Shown here in pieces: positions 12,959 through 24,371 of a stretch of 60,000 bases of DNA. Position 1 is the stretch's first letter. Each line of letters starts with the position of its first letter. The translations under genes were made by a program, and so were the position numbers. Source of the DNA: Lingula anatina (taxonomy: Eukaryota; Brachiopoda; Lingulata; Lingulida; Lingulidae); assembly GCF_001039355.2 (NCBI RefSeq), contig NW_019774070.1, positions 64,001 through 124,000 of the forward strand. The letters run 5' to 3'. Under the pieces are notes generated by a model. That model was not told the DNA's origin. It searched no databases and was given only the letters and a program-made list of their open reading frames with translations.

Positions 12959-13740
12959 GTAGGCTTGTTAAGGACCAAAAATTGGCCAAACGCTGCATTT
13001 TGTAGTACAAATGTCTAACTTGGCATAAATGTTCCTTGGGCCAAAAGAAAATTTTTTATCCAAAGAGACGCCCTCTATCAATGCATAAATTAGCATAAAT
13101 TATGCAAATTAGGTGCCAAAATATATAATATTTCATATTTCCATTAATTTTTGGCCTAGAAATATGTACAGATTATCAAACCTGACTAAATAAGGGACAA
13201 GGAACCCATTTTTGATCATTTTGAAGCAATTGGTGGCCATTTTGTGCCTCAAATCCAAGATGGCCGCCACCCGCCATTTTGAAAGTGGACATAATTTTGT
13301 TATTTTATGTCGAATTATGAAGTGTTTGCTCTATATATACTTGATATATATATTAATTCCTACTATTTTGGGGGTGCAAAAGTCATTTTTGATATTGTTA
13401 TAGTGATAGAAGGTGATTTGAAGGGACAAAGAGGGTGTTTTAAGTGCCCACCAAGATATGTGTGAACGCTGCGAAACCATGGATATTGATAACTCATATT
13501 CAAATATATCTCAGTGCAATTTTTTTGTTATATACTAATGATATTGGACTAAATTATGAGCACAAAAACTCATTTTTACTATTATGGAGGCCATTGGTGG
13601 CCGTTTTATCCCTCAAATCCAAGATGGCCGTCAAAAACCATTTTGTAATTGGGCATAATTCTCTATTTTGAAACTATATGTATAACACCTTTGTAAATGA
13701 GTAATACATCGTTTTATATTATTTTCTGGTATGAATACAT
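12959..13740 (+). repeat. left inverted arm of the foldback element
   Basis: This matches the reverse complement of about 15920-16691 nearly base for base, from GTAGGCTTGTTAAGG inward. Shared landmarks include the GAGACGCCCTCTAT word, the GGGACAAGGAACCCATTTTT word and CCATGGATATTG. Confidence 0.88.
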
Positions 13741-15919
13741 TATCTGTTTCATAAAATGTGAATACAAACTATTTTATCATCCAAAATCAATATACGTGTA
13801 GGCTTAAGTTGTCACATAGACTTACATGTGCCATGTAGTCTAATTAGTACAAAATGTTTTATAAAATCCTTAATAGCTTGAAACAAGTTTAAGAGACCAA
13901 AATGGCTTAATTTAAGGTAAAGAACATATACTTGATGATTTTGAGACAATTGGTAGCCATTTTGATCCTCAAATCCAAGATGGCCGCCAGTCACAATTTT
14001 GAAATACTGGTAAGGCATAACTCATCAATTTGAAGTTATTGCTTTTACACTAGCATGTTATGCATCGTTTCTAATCATTTGGGTTGTAGATGTTTCTTAT
14101 CTCTTGTGAGATATAATACAAAAAGATATTACAAGGCTCCAACACCAGTATAGGGTTACGTCTTCACCTTCGCTTGTGTACGCCTTGAAGTATAATTTTG
14201 GCAAAAATATGTTATATAACAATTTCAAAATGGTTTTGCAGACATAGATTAAGTGCAAGAGACCACTATGGCTGATTCGACTTTATAATGACTACTGTTA
14301 GCTATTCTTTTGTTCTTATCCAAGAGCCTATCGCTATTTTAAAATAATGGCATAATTTACCTTTTTTAGCCTGTTGGACTTTCATATAATCGTCATTCAT
14401 CAATTGTTTCTATTTTGGAAGTACATAATTAATTTCTGGTGTTGTTCTGGTGACAGAGGATAATAAAAAACGCAAAAGGTGTTTTAAGATGATTCCAAGA
14501 TGAATTTTCCTGAAGTTCCCATATGCTGTAGATGTTTTGTGCTCGTTCCTCCATTGGAAACAATGAGAACTCTGTAGTCGCCTTGTGGATTTCTGTTGGT
14601 AGTGAGATGACTTCTCTGGCCAAATCATGCTAGGAAGGATCACTGGCTCTGTCAACTAGAAAAGGAGGCTGCTTACTGGACTTTTTTTTTTGCATTATCC
14701 CTCTTGCCTACCTGCGCAGCTGTTGCTTCCTAGTTGGTTTTGTAGATTCCTTCCTTTGTGTAAAGACACCACTTTCCTCTCATGCGACGTTCCCAGGTAA
14801 TGATATTTCTCTTTAAACTGAATTTTAATATATTGTTTGGCTGTTCCTCATAGGACACTGACAAAACTTAAATTCTTACTGGCTGTTGTCTTATTGGCCT
14901 ACCAGAGCTGATCATGCACATTTCTTTTTGCTGTGCTGCTAGATGATTTTGCAAGATCTGGAGGTATTTCAAAGCAAAGTCCATTTGCTTGTCTTTCACG
15001 GGCATTTATGCATCAACACAACTAACCAAGTTTCATAGTATTACATGTATAAGACGACACATTTTTACCCTTCAAATCTTCTGGACTATGTTTAACATGC
15101 AAATGCAAGCCCCAGTGACTCCGACATAAATGTACATGTGGCTTTTTGTTTCACATTGACCAGTAAAAGATTAAAAATATAATACCACTATGCATATATA
15201 TTTATTGCTTGCCTTTAAATTATTCAGTATCTTTTAGTGGATGGTCACTTAAGGTAAATCTAGATGATATATTTGAGCATGTGGTTGGGGTTCCACATTT
15301 TTATAATAGACTCAACGAAACCCATCTTGGAATTTATTTTACAACCTTATAGTACCTTTTTTATTATCTTCCGTCCCCAAATTAGCACCGAAAAATTCAT
15401 TTTGAGCCTCCAGAATAGTACCATTTTACCTAATACATGCGTATGAGGGTCCCACATTTCAAAGATTATAAATTACACCAAATTATTAAAATAGCGGCAT
15501 GCAACCAACACTTGGTTTTGATCAAAATAATGGCCAACAATTTTCCTCGTGCGGTCAAAGATGTAGTCTTTTGCTTTAATTCAGTCATTTTGTTTGCTGA
15601 CACTTGTTTTATACATCGGGCAAAATCCTTAAAATATGTAATTAAAGCACATAATTTTGTACTAATTAGGTTACTTATTGTACATACAAACTGCAGGCCC
15701 ATGTGACCACTGAATCCTATATTTATTTGGAGCCTTATAAAAGTTTCTATTTACATTTTATGAAACCGAAAATGCATTCTGCACCAGAAAATAATCAAAA
15801 ATTGATGTATGGCATGCTTATGAAGGTGTGATCGTTTCAAAATGGTGAATAGTGCTCAATTTCAAAATGGCGGATGAAGGCCATCTTGGATTTGCAACAC
15901 AAATTCTTTGAAACTGATA

Positions 15920-16691
15920 ATGTATTTTGCACCAGAAAATAATATAAAACGATTTAATACTCATTTACAAAGATGTAATACATATAGTTTCAAAATAGCG
16001 AATTATGCTCAATTTCAAAATGGTTTTTGGCGGCCATCTTGGATTTGAGGGATAAAACAGCCACTAATGGCTTCCATAATGGTAAAAATTATTTTTTTGC
16101 TCACAATTTAGTCCAATTTCATTAGTATATAACAAAAAAATTGCACTGAGATATATTTGAATATTAGTTAACAATATCCATGGTTTCGCAGCGTTCACAC
16201 ATATCTTGATAGGCACTTAAAACACCCTCTTTGTCCCTTCAAATCACCTTCTATCACTATAACAATATCAAAAATGACTTTTGCACCCCCAAAATAGTAG
16301 GAATCAATATATATATCAAGTATATATAGAGCAAACACTTCAAAATTCAACATGAAATAACAAAATTATGTCCACTTTCAAAATGGCGGGTGGCGGCCAT
16401 CTTGGATTTGAGGCACAAAATGGCCACCAATTGCTTCCAAATGATCAAAAATGGGTTCCTTGTCCCTTATTTAGTCAGGTTTGATAATCTGTACATATTT
16501 CTAGGCCAAAAATTAATGGAAATATGAAATATTATATATTTTGGCACCTAATTTGCATAATATATGCAAATTTATGCATCGATAGAGGGCGTCTCTTTGG
16601 ATAAAAAATTTTCTTTTGGCCCAAGGAACATTTATGCCAAGTTAGACATTTGTACTATAAAATGCAGCGTTTGACCCCTTAACAAGCCTAC
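15920..16691 (-). repeat. right inverted arm of the foldback element
   Basis: This is the reverse-complement partner of 12959-13740. Small indels, such as ATTATGCAAATT against ATATGCAAATTT, show that the arms have diverged slightly since insertion. Confidence 0.88.
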
Positions 16692-16785
16692 TATAAAAAC
16701 GAAATCGTTTTATAATAAAAAGCCGGAAAAGATGTATATCATGTAATGAATGTAAGCTATTTGAATACATATATCAAATGACTAA

Positions 16786-17000
16786 GGGCGCATCCCCATA
16801 GATTTTAGATCGATCTATCCTCGTGGGGAGTCTCACTAGATTACTGTCAGATAATCCGGCTTAAATGTCCGTCCCGCCTACTACAAGCTGTAAGGGGGGT
16901 AATTAACTTTCGTGCCCGCTCGGCTGACAGCTATTTAGCGTGAACACCCAGGGAGTTAGGTCGATCTAGTTGGATCGATCTAATCTCTGGGAATGGGGTC
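16786..17000 (+). mobile_element. Harbinger-type MITE, copy 1 (215 bp)
   Basis: The element has inverted ends of the type CCCATAGATTTTAGATCGATC / CTAATCTCTGGGAATGGGG and is flanked by TAA on both sides (16783-16785 and 17001-17003). A 3 bp TAA/TTA duplication is characteristic of PIF/Harbinger elements. The body contains CCGTCCCGCCTACTACAAGC and the word GACAGCTATTTAGCGTGAA, shared with the other copies. There is no coding capacity. Confidence 0.85.
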
Positions 17001-17003
17001 TAA

Positions 17004-17228
17004 GGCTCTATTCCCATAGATTTTAGATCGATCTATCCCCGCGGGTAGTCTCACTAGATTACTTTCAGATAATCCGACTTAAATGTCCGTCCCGCCTACT
17101 ACAAGCTGAAATTCTCTTTCGGGTGGTAATTAACTTTCGTGTCCGCCCGGCTGACAGCTATTTAGCGTGAACCCCCAGGGAGTTAGGTCGATCTAAAGAA
17201 GGTCGATCTAATCTATGGAAATGGGGTG
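17004..17228 (+). mobile_element. Harbinger-type MITE, copy 2 (225 bp), abutting copy 1
   Basis: This has the same family and orientation as the preceding copy. It shares the TAA at 17001-17003 and has its own TAA at 17229-17231. It carries a slightly longer middle (GAAATTCTCTTTCGGGTGG) than copy 1. The two copies lie head to tail, separated only by the 3 bp target. Confidence 0.85.
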
Positions 17229-17918
17229 TAAGTGCTAGCGTAGAGGCTTCGACAATTTCCCGAACAAACACATTCAGAAATATTTAGAATAGATAGGTGG
17301 TAGCAAATCTGTACATTGGTCAATATAACACACACAGATTTCATTTTTTACGAATTACTGGCTTTCAGAAAGTAACGTTTTGGAAAGTAAAAACTTTTAA
17401 AGTTCAGAGTTAATTCGTTTTCCAGATTAGTAAATGATAATTTAAGAGATAAGCCCACTCAGCCACTGGTGTGCTAAAGTGCTCTAGCCATATACAGAAA
17501 ATAAACACATTTACCGATTTTGAAAGAACATGCTAAACATGCTAAGATATCAAAAGTTTCGTTACTGGTCTGCACTGCGTCACGTCATACGAGACTAATA
17601 CTGCTCAAGAAACTGCTGTGAGGGAAGTTTTACTATTTAGCGATACGAGTGAAACCCTATGCAGCGGCAATATCGCCTGTAACAAGCAATACAAAATTAA
17701 CACAGAATCTTCAAATGCAATTAGTACTGGTACTGGCGTGCCACATATGACGAATCACAAATAAAACATGCTGGTAATTTCATTTGCCAATATAGTGCCA
17801 ACCAATGAATAACTATCGTGGCAAATCACCAGGTTATGCATACAATATAATAAGAGATCCTCTGAAACCAAGGCACTTCATTCATCACCGCATCTGTCTG
17901 CGACAAAAAAGGCTCAAT
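17229..17918. other. intergenic region, nothing recognised
   Basis: No exon, RNA gene or repeat of the families named elsewhere in this annotation was recognised in this stretch. Confidence 0.4.
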
Positions 17919-17970
17919 ATGCCACACCTGCTGCTGCCCTGTATTTATGTCTGCATGCTGTTTAATCCAG
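17919..17970 (+). CDS. possible first exon encoding a signal peptide
   Basis: An ATG begins MPHLLLPCIYVCMLFNP and is cut by a good donor, CCAG|GTAGGA, at 17971. The hydrophobic leucine-rich stretch resembles a secretory signal peptide. It lies on the same strand upstream of the lactone-oxidase-like exons at 19811-23397 and could be their first exon. No intervening exons were found, so the link is a guess. Confidence 0.3.
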
Positions 17971-19059
17971 GTAGGATATTGTGACGCTATACCAATGTTT
18001 GTTAATCTTAATCAAAATTTTCATTTTTTTACAGTGTTTAATTTCATTTTGCAAAGTCTACTGAAAATATAAGATTAATGACGCTGAATAGATATTATTA
18101 CAATTATTATTATTATTATTATTATTTTGCGTCAAACAGCGGCGCAGTTTTGAGCGGTGACTGTAACTTTCCGCTTTGTCACCCAAGGCAAAATTACCTC
18201 TCTCTCCGAAATTACTGGGACGGTTTGACAAAAGAGATATAAAATTTTTGGTCGACATATTTGTTCACTTTAACACAAAATAAATTGGCGGCAAACGTTC
18301 CACCTTTTTTTTTTTTATAGAAGCTCAGTTGTTCAGTTTTTTTTGTCTTTGGCAAAACAATTTCTCTCATACGCATATATGATGGTTTACCCGAAGCTAG
18401 TATAACATATTAATCAGATTTTTATTTAATATCTGGTCGGTCTGAATGTGCTATTGACAGAATGGTCCTTTATATCTGCTACTTGTAGAAATCTTTGTGA
18501 AAGGCGTATGGACTAGCAGTCTAACCTGTTTTTCCTATTAGAATATTAGAACCACCTCCGTGATTGTACTTTTTCAATTACCTTACTATATGTTAGAAAG
18601 CTTGAAAATGATAAACACACACACACATATCTCTTAAATGGGGCAAGCTTCATAGCTCGCAATTTTAGTCAATCACTTTTTGGGTATATATGTCACTATT
18701 TACTGTCCTGTGTCATTTCTGGTTTACGGTTTTTGATGAATCAAAATCAACATATAAAATGCAATATGGATTGAGAACCAATAAGTACAGGTAACCCTTA
18801 TTATACAGGTAACATTTATTCCATTTTTGAAATACGTTAATATATATATATATATATCTTTTCTATATTTAGTTTTTCAATACAAAACTTGGTAATTCTT
18901 TGCACAGTCTCATTAATGACGAACTCCAGATATTCCTGAATGTGAACTTCAGTCTTAAAAACACCAATATTATGCCTTACATACTGTAGCACGGCCGATC
19001 CTAAATGATATCTATTCGACCTTTGTTAGATTTTAAAATATTTGCACTTGTTTAGGTAT
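17971..19059. other. region lacking the expected FAD-domain exons
   Basis: Between the putative signal exon and the first oxidase exon I find only AT-rich sequence, a (TTA)n run near 18103-18126, poly-T, a short CA run near 18617 and a TA run near 18840. No FAD-binding (PCMH) domain exon is recognisable. Confidence 0.4.
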
Positions 19060-19343
19060 CCCGCACGAAAACGAAGTAGATACTCCAGCGCAGTAGACTA
19101 CTGCAATCATACTGCAAACATGCTTCAAATCTACTTCGATGTGGGAGCTAATTAGCATATTTGAAACATGCTTCTTTCATGCTGCTAATCTACTGCATTA
19201 ATTCTCCTCCTCTGTACAACCCTATGTAATTTTTGAAGTAGAATTGAAGTAGACTCTACTGCATTTCTACTGCAAATATGCTCCACACCACTACTGCGTT
19301 AATGCTTCTTTACTACTTCGATACTACTGCATTTTCGTGCGGG
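19060..19343. mobile_element. MITE with CCCGCACGAAAA terminal inverted repeats (284 bp)
   Basis: The left end reads CCCGCACGAAAACGAAGTAG and the right end is its reverse complement with two substitutions (CTACTGCATTTTCGTGCGGG). The interior is built from variants of CTACTGC, GAAGTAGA and CTACTTCG. There is no coding capacity. The right side is followed after one base by an assembly n, so its target duplication cannot be read. Confidence 0.8.
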
Positions 19344-19344
19344 A

Positions 19345-19345
19345 N
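19345..19345. other. single-n assembly join
   Basis: One n separates the end of a MITE from an internal position of a Harbinger-type MITE. This suggests that contigs were joined here and that sequence may be missing. Confidence 0.8.
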
Positions 19346-19488
19346 GATAATCCGGCTTAAATGTACGTCCCGCCTACTACAAGCTGTAAGGGGGTAACTT
19401 CCGTGCGCGGTCGACTGACTGCAATTTAGCGTGAACCCCCAAGGAGTTACGTCGATCTAGTAAGGTCGATCTAAATCTCTGGGAAGCG
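19346..19488 (+). mobile_element. Harbinger-type MITE, 5'-truncated copy
   Basis: This matches the inner and right part of the 16786-17228 elements, from GATAATCCGGCTTAAATGT to the right end near GATCTAAATCTCTGGGAA. The left end is lost at the n at 19345. Confidence 0.75.
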
Positions 19489-19810
19489 TTAGGGAAGAAA
19501 ATATAGATCATATAATGTGCATTGCATGATAATATTCATGACTATATATTTGACACTAGATTGTGTAAAGTATCTCATAAATAAAAGTGAGACAGGCATT
19601 TAATATAGTGTATAATGCAAATGGTCATTTGATGTGGGTCTGCGAAGCATATTGAACCAGACATTTGATAAAATATTACTGCAAGTACGTAGAAGTTTCT
19701 TAAGTTATGATTTTGAAATGTAATACTTCTTACTCAAGCAAAAGATAAATTACAAAATTTTAATATGCATGATGGTTAATGCAACTTTAAGAATTTCACA
19801 ACTTTTGTAG

Positions 19811-22800
19811 GTTGTTCAACAAGAGGATGTCATTGTTCGGAATGTATTCACTCCACTGAGGAACCTGTTTAACCCAGATTTCATCCACAACACAGTACTT
19901 GACAACTACTTTGCAATGGGATTGTACGCTCCATACAACTCGCTGACAGATGAAGAGGCCAGAGCTGTCTTAGATACTGGAAAGGTTCCCGTAACCTGGA
20001 ATAGTTCTAACGACTTGGTGATGTTACAGTGAGTTATTTGCCTAGGTAGCCCAGATACTTATTTAAACCAAATGTCGTCGACTGATTGTTTGTTGAGCAA
20101 GGAAAACTTCCAATGCTCAGTGATGTAATTCCTATGTATTTTAGTACTCTGACGACGGCAGGTTGTTTTCTTGCTGACATAGTCCAGTCGACATCTGGAC
20201 GTCAGAAAGCGACGTCACTTGATTCAAAATTTTAACTCAGTATAAGTTCTTTGCAAATCCGAAGGGCTTTTCCCCCATTTAACCATCTGTTGAACATCTT
20301 CGAATCATGGATGGAGATGTAAAAGGGCGAAGGTGTGTCGATTTCCTATATTTGCAATGCCGCTGCATCTCAGGGAACATAGAGCTCATAATGTAACAAC
20401 AAAGGACACTAAGAGTGTGAAGATCGTGGCGGGACTCAGCAGCAACGCGCAGAATTTTCAGTTCTTTCTTCATTCTTTTATTCAGTTCAATTTGATGGCA
20501 GATTTGGCGGAACACACAAAGTAATTAATTATTTTAAAAAGATAACTAATACCTGAGGATGGTTATATGCCAGCACTGATATTCAAAGCAGTTTGAGCTT
20601 CAAAATGAAATATCAGATAAAAAAGCTGAACCGATATTTATAAATCGAAAGTAGTTAGGCCTAGTACAGTTAACTAGTAAACTAGTTAGCTCGAATGAAT
20701 ATATCCCTCTTAACCTCAGATACATTTTAACCTATAACATTTTATTTTGTTTTACATAATTTGTTGCCTTCTATTTCCAGACTTATTAGACCAGCGTCCA
20801 GCCCCGTGGAGTTTACTATAGTTGACGAAAGAACCCAGTCTGCTTCAAACGTCACAAAGGTTTCAGTGAGCCAGGTATATACATGTGCATATATTATCTG
20901 ATTTTGGAATCATTACTCCGAGTTTCATTTCAAAATTTCCATTCGTGTCAGCTTGTTTTGTCCATACACTGAGAATAAAATCGGAGACCGAGTGACTCCA
21001 AACTTGGAGTCCAGCAGTGGTGCCTAAAATAACTCCCAATTGGAGTCAAGTTGACTCCGATGGAGTAAAGCCATCCCAGACCCCACAGAAGGGTCACAAT
21101 TGACTCCATTCACACATCCCTTCATCCCTTGATTTATCTCTACAAAAGATTCACCATGACCCCATATTAAGGAATTTTTGACTCTTTAGCTCATTACGGA
21201 AAAAGCAACAACAGTGCCAAGCGGGGATACAGAAGGCACCATTTATTAAAGATCGGTGTTCCCCGGGTAGGGCTTGAACCCACGTCCTCTCGCTATGGAG
21301 ATGGGCACTCTAACCACGAGGCCTTCCGGTCGCACTTGGTATTTTTAAAGCAATAACAAACACTTTGTAAATCTGGTACCTAATAAACAGCATGACACAA
21401 ACACATACACACACACATCAATGAGTGAGCATACCTCCCCAGTGACATGCATTGGCGGGTCAAAACTGCAACATGGAAACAAAACCTGCTGAGAGCCAGG
21501 GGGTGACTGACTCTGATAAGAGAGTCTAAAAACTCTGGTAGTGGGGTAATTTGACCATTATATAGGAGTCAAATTAACTCCATGAGGGTCAAGGGGTGCT
21601 GGACTCTGACTAGAGAGTCAAATGACTCCAATTTTATTCTCAGTGTAATGCAGCGGTATTCGATTGAAATCTGAAGTACCAATCACAAATGTAACACGAG
21701 TTCATTCAATTACGAAGCCACGTGTTCATCTACGGAACCACTAATAGTCAGTCGACCATTGGCGTGGTAACCTTGAATCGAACTTGCTTCTTGATAAATA
21801 CACATGCTGGTCTGCATCGGAGTGAAACTTAGGGTTCTTGATTATGCTGACTTGACTTTTTTTTTGCATTTGATAATTACATAGTAAGGTATAGTTCACC
21901 AAAAACACTGAGGAATATACGGTATGTTGTTCTAAGATACTGTGCGACATTGCTATTTTAAACTCATTTCAGGACGCCTTTAAGAAAGAGTTATCTTTAC
22001 CTGTTTACACCAAGGTGCCTCTTACTCGATCCTTGCACTTCCCAGCTTCTTACTTCCCCTCATTGATGATGATAGAGTATATTGTAGAGGACTCTTCTTT
22101 CGCCGCAGGAGCTACTGCTCTTCGGGTGAGAACCGCTGGTCGGTGGCGGCTAAAACACTTGGCAATCATAACAAAAATATATAAATGATATAAATATATA
22201 GTTATAGCAATATGATATGTAAAGCAATATACACAGACCCGACAAAAGTACTGAAAGCGGGTGTAAATTTGGGTGAACCACGGTTTCTATTTTCTGTGAA
22301 ATTTAAAGGAGTGTATATTTTTGGCACTATCATCCACAAATTTCATCTTTCATTTTACATTAGTGAAGATTATACGTGGTATTTATGTATGTTTATGTAT
22401 ATGTGGTATTTGTTTGGGTAATCGTATGACCTCGTTATGGTCACCATCCCGTCTTGATTTGTGACTTGTAGTCATCAGTCGCTTTTCATAAGCATTTTAG
22501 TTTCTATGATTATACATCTTTTTTTTATAGATGAAATATTTAATTTGTCAGATAGGTATACTTATTTATTTTTGACAAACTCATTTTTACACGCAATACG
22601 TGTTTACGAGAAATATATACACGTGTATGTTCAGGTTCTTTCGTCAGTCCTTAACGAAGCTTCCTACCGAAGTGGTGTGCAGGCGATGGAGGAGGGTATC
22701 TTTAAATGGTTCAAGGGCACCGACTGCCTCATCTGCCCTGGCTCAGTACCAGTAGGGTGGAGTGGACAAGAGGAACCAGTGGATCAGAGCCACTTTGCAT

Positions 22801-23397
22801 CTTTTCACTCGCACAGACGAGTAGGCACTCCGGATGATGAAAATCGAACTGATGCATTCCACACAGCGGTGCTCAAAATTACGCTAATTATAACCGTTTG
22901 ATTTGTCACACCCAAAAGCGTTGACTCAGTTTTTGACGATGAAGTCATTTATTGTGAAGATAGCTATTATCTCCCACATAATTTTTTAACACCTCCTCTC
23001 AATAAGTCCACTTAAATTAATTTAACCTCCGCAAGTAATTTATAATGATCATCGTAATAATAAACATACCCATCAACTTAAAACAACTGCTCATTGCCTT
23101 GTATTCTAAATGAGATATGGTTTGCCGTAACAACACAACTTTTAAGTATAATTTAATAATTGTTTAGATATGTCATTGTGATTTCAGATTGTGACAGCGT
23201 GGGATCAAAATGGCCTGAATGGACTGCCGCACTGGGGAAAAGGGTTCCAGGATTTTCCAAACCTAAAGCAGAGGATCAAAAGAGGCTACGGCTTCGACCT
23301 GACCATCTTCAAAACCATCAGAAATACCCTCGATCCCCTGGGAGTGTTTACAGATGATTGCCTGAGACGCGTGTTTGCTGAACCTCGTTATTACTAG
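19811..23397 (+). CDS. FAD-linked sugar-lactone oxidase-like protein, C-terminal part (ALO/GULO-like)
   Basis: Five exons were joined by eye: 19811-20028, 20781-20874, 21973-22125, 22635-22820 and 23188-23397, giving 286 residues with consistent phases and a TAG stop. The final exon has LPHWGKGFQDFPNLKQRI and then DLTIFKTIRNTLDPLGVF followed by DDCLRRVF. The PHWGK and LDPxGxF-x5-LRRVF pattern is typical of the C-terminal domain of arabinonolactone and gulonolactone oxidases (VAO/PCMH flavoprotein superfamily), which oxidise sugar 1,4-lactones with FAD. The preceding exons would form the substrate cap. The N-terminal FAD-binding domain, about 200 residues, is not visible upstream, where MITEs and an n occur. 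The gene may be truncated, have distant exons or be misassembled. The intron 20875-21972 carries a MITE. Confidence 0.6.
20967..21645. mobile_element. TA-flanked MITE with CACTGAGAATAAAAT ends (679 bp)
   Basis: The left end CACTGAGAATAAAATCGGAG and the right end (reverse complement CACTGAGAATAAAATTGGAG) differ at one base. Both are bordered by TA (20965-20966 and 21646-21647), fitting Tc1/mariner-type insertion. The interior near both ends is rich in GGAGTC/GACTCC words. It sits in an intron of the lactone-oxidase-like gene. A partial copy is at 36226-36312. Confidence 0.85.
21256..21332 (-). repeat. tRNA-like segment inside the MITE (SINE-like or pseudo-tRNA)
   Basis: Read on the minus strand, an A-box-like TGGTTAGAGTG is followed by an anticodon-arm-like part and a B-box-like GGTTCAAGCCC, with GACCGG and CCGGGG near the ends. 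The anticodon arm gives only a 6-base loop on a 4 bp stem, so a functional tRNA is unlikely. It resembles the head of a tRNA-derived SINE carried within the element. Confidence 0.5.
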
Positions 23398-24371
23398 GAA
23401 TCACTTGCACATAATGCAAAAAGCATTACGTAATTTGTGCTGAAAATCAACCATTTGTCCAGTTTAGGCTTTGAAATAAATAATACTGATTAAATAAATA
23501 AATGAATGAATGAATAAATAAATAGATAAAGAAAGAAAATTTACATTTAGGTGTTGTGAATATTGGAAGTGGTCTAATGTATTTAGTGCCGCTTAAATTG
23601 TGCAGATAAGTGGGATCTGGTTATAAAATAAATGATATATTAATTCTCAGATATGAAAAATCATTATTGGTTTATATGTTTAACATTTTCTCTTTAAGAT
23701 TTAATAGCACAAAACTGAAGATAATTTGAATTTGTGTTATTAAAATCTGTTGAATAAAATGATAAGTGAACCAAAGAAAATGTCTGATTTAAGTTATTTT
23801 CCTTTAATTACTTGTTCATTTACAAAAGTCGACAAATGCTATCCGGTGTAAAATGCATACAATTGCATGAAATAACATTAACTATACTGGCTTGTTTAAA
23901 ACTTCGCATTAACAGTGTCACAGTTAAACCACTGAGAGGGGTGTGTAGAGTTAACACATAAATTTCTTTCTTTTTTCTCAGTCATTTTACAAGTCGGGAT
24001 GCAAAAATATATAATTATAGCAAAGGAATAAATATAAAATAATAATAAGATACTGAATCAAAGAAATTGAAACGATAAAATGTAAAGAAACAAAACGAAT
24101 CGCGCGTGTATCTGTAACTCCCCCCCCCCCACCTCCGTGGCCTTCGACTTCTACCACACACCTATCCCTTATGTGAGTATACTGAGTAAAAAATAATTGT
24201 GATAAGTAAAACGATTATTTACAAAAAGGGCAAATTATGTGTCTGAAAGTCTCTTTCCGTAATATATTACATTTTTAACATATTACAGTTATTAAAATAT
24301 GAAACAGTTGTTATTTTTGGTCAAAGGTGGCGTAAGCTGTATCTCTAAGAAAATAATTCGGATTTTGCTTG
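23398..24371. other. intergenic, AT-rich, no gene recognised
   Basis: This region contains (AAAT)-type runs near 23475-23530 and a C-rich stretch at 24120-24130. The oxidase-like gene and the first CARD gene converge here, so part of it is 3' UTR of both. Confidence 0.5.

Larger units (their letters stand above)
12959..16691. mobile_element. 3.7 kb DNA transposon with very long inverted arms (foldback-like)
   Basis: The left arm (12959 to about 13740) and right arm (about 15920 to 16691) are reverse complements over roughly 750-780 bp, with small differences. Both outer ends read GTAGGCTTGTTAAGG and both are bordered by TA (12957-12958 and 16692-16693), consistent with a TA target duplication. 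Each arm contains repeats of about 360 bp carrying the word CCAAGATGGC (13255, 13619, 13975; reverse complement at 15881, 16034, 16398). The core (about 14350-15300) has only short open frames and no recognisable transposase, so the element looks non-autonomous. Family assignment is open; TA flanks suggest a Tc1/mariner-like mobiliser. Confidence 0.85.

Noticed and set aside
14410-14655. 81-codon minus-strand frame in the core of the foldback element, considered as a transposase remnant
   Set aside because: No DDE motif or known transposase pattern is visible and the frame is short.
21256-21332. Functional tRNA gene
   Set aside because: Anticodon loop has the wrong size, the acceptor stem is poor and it lies within a MITE.
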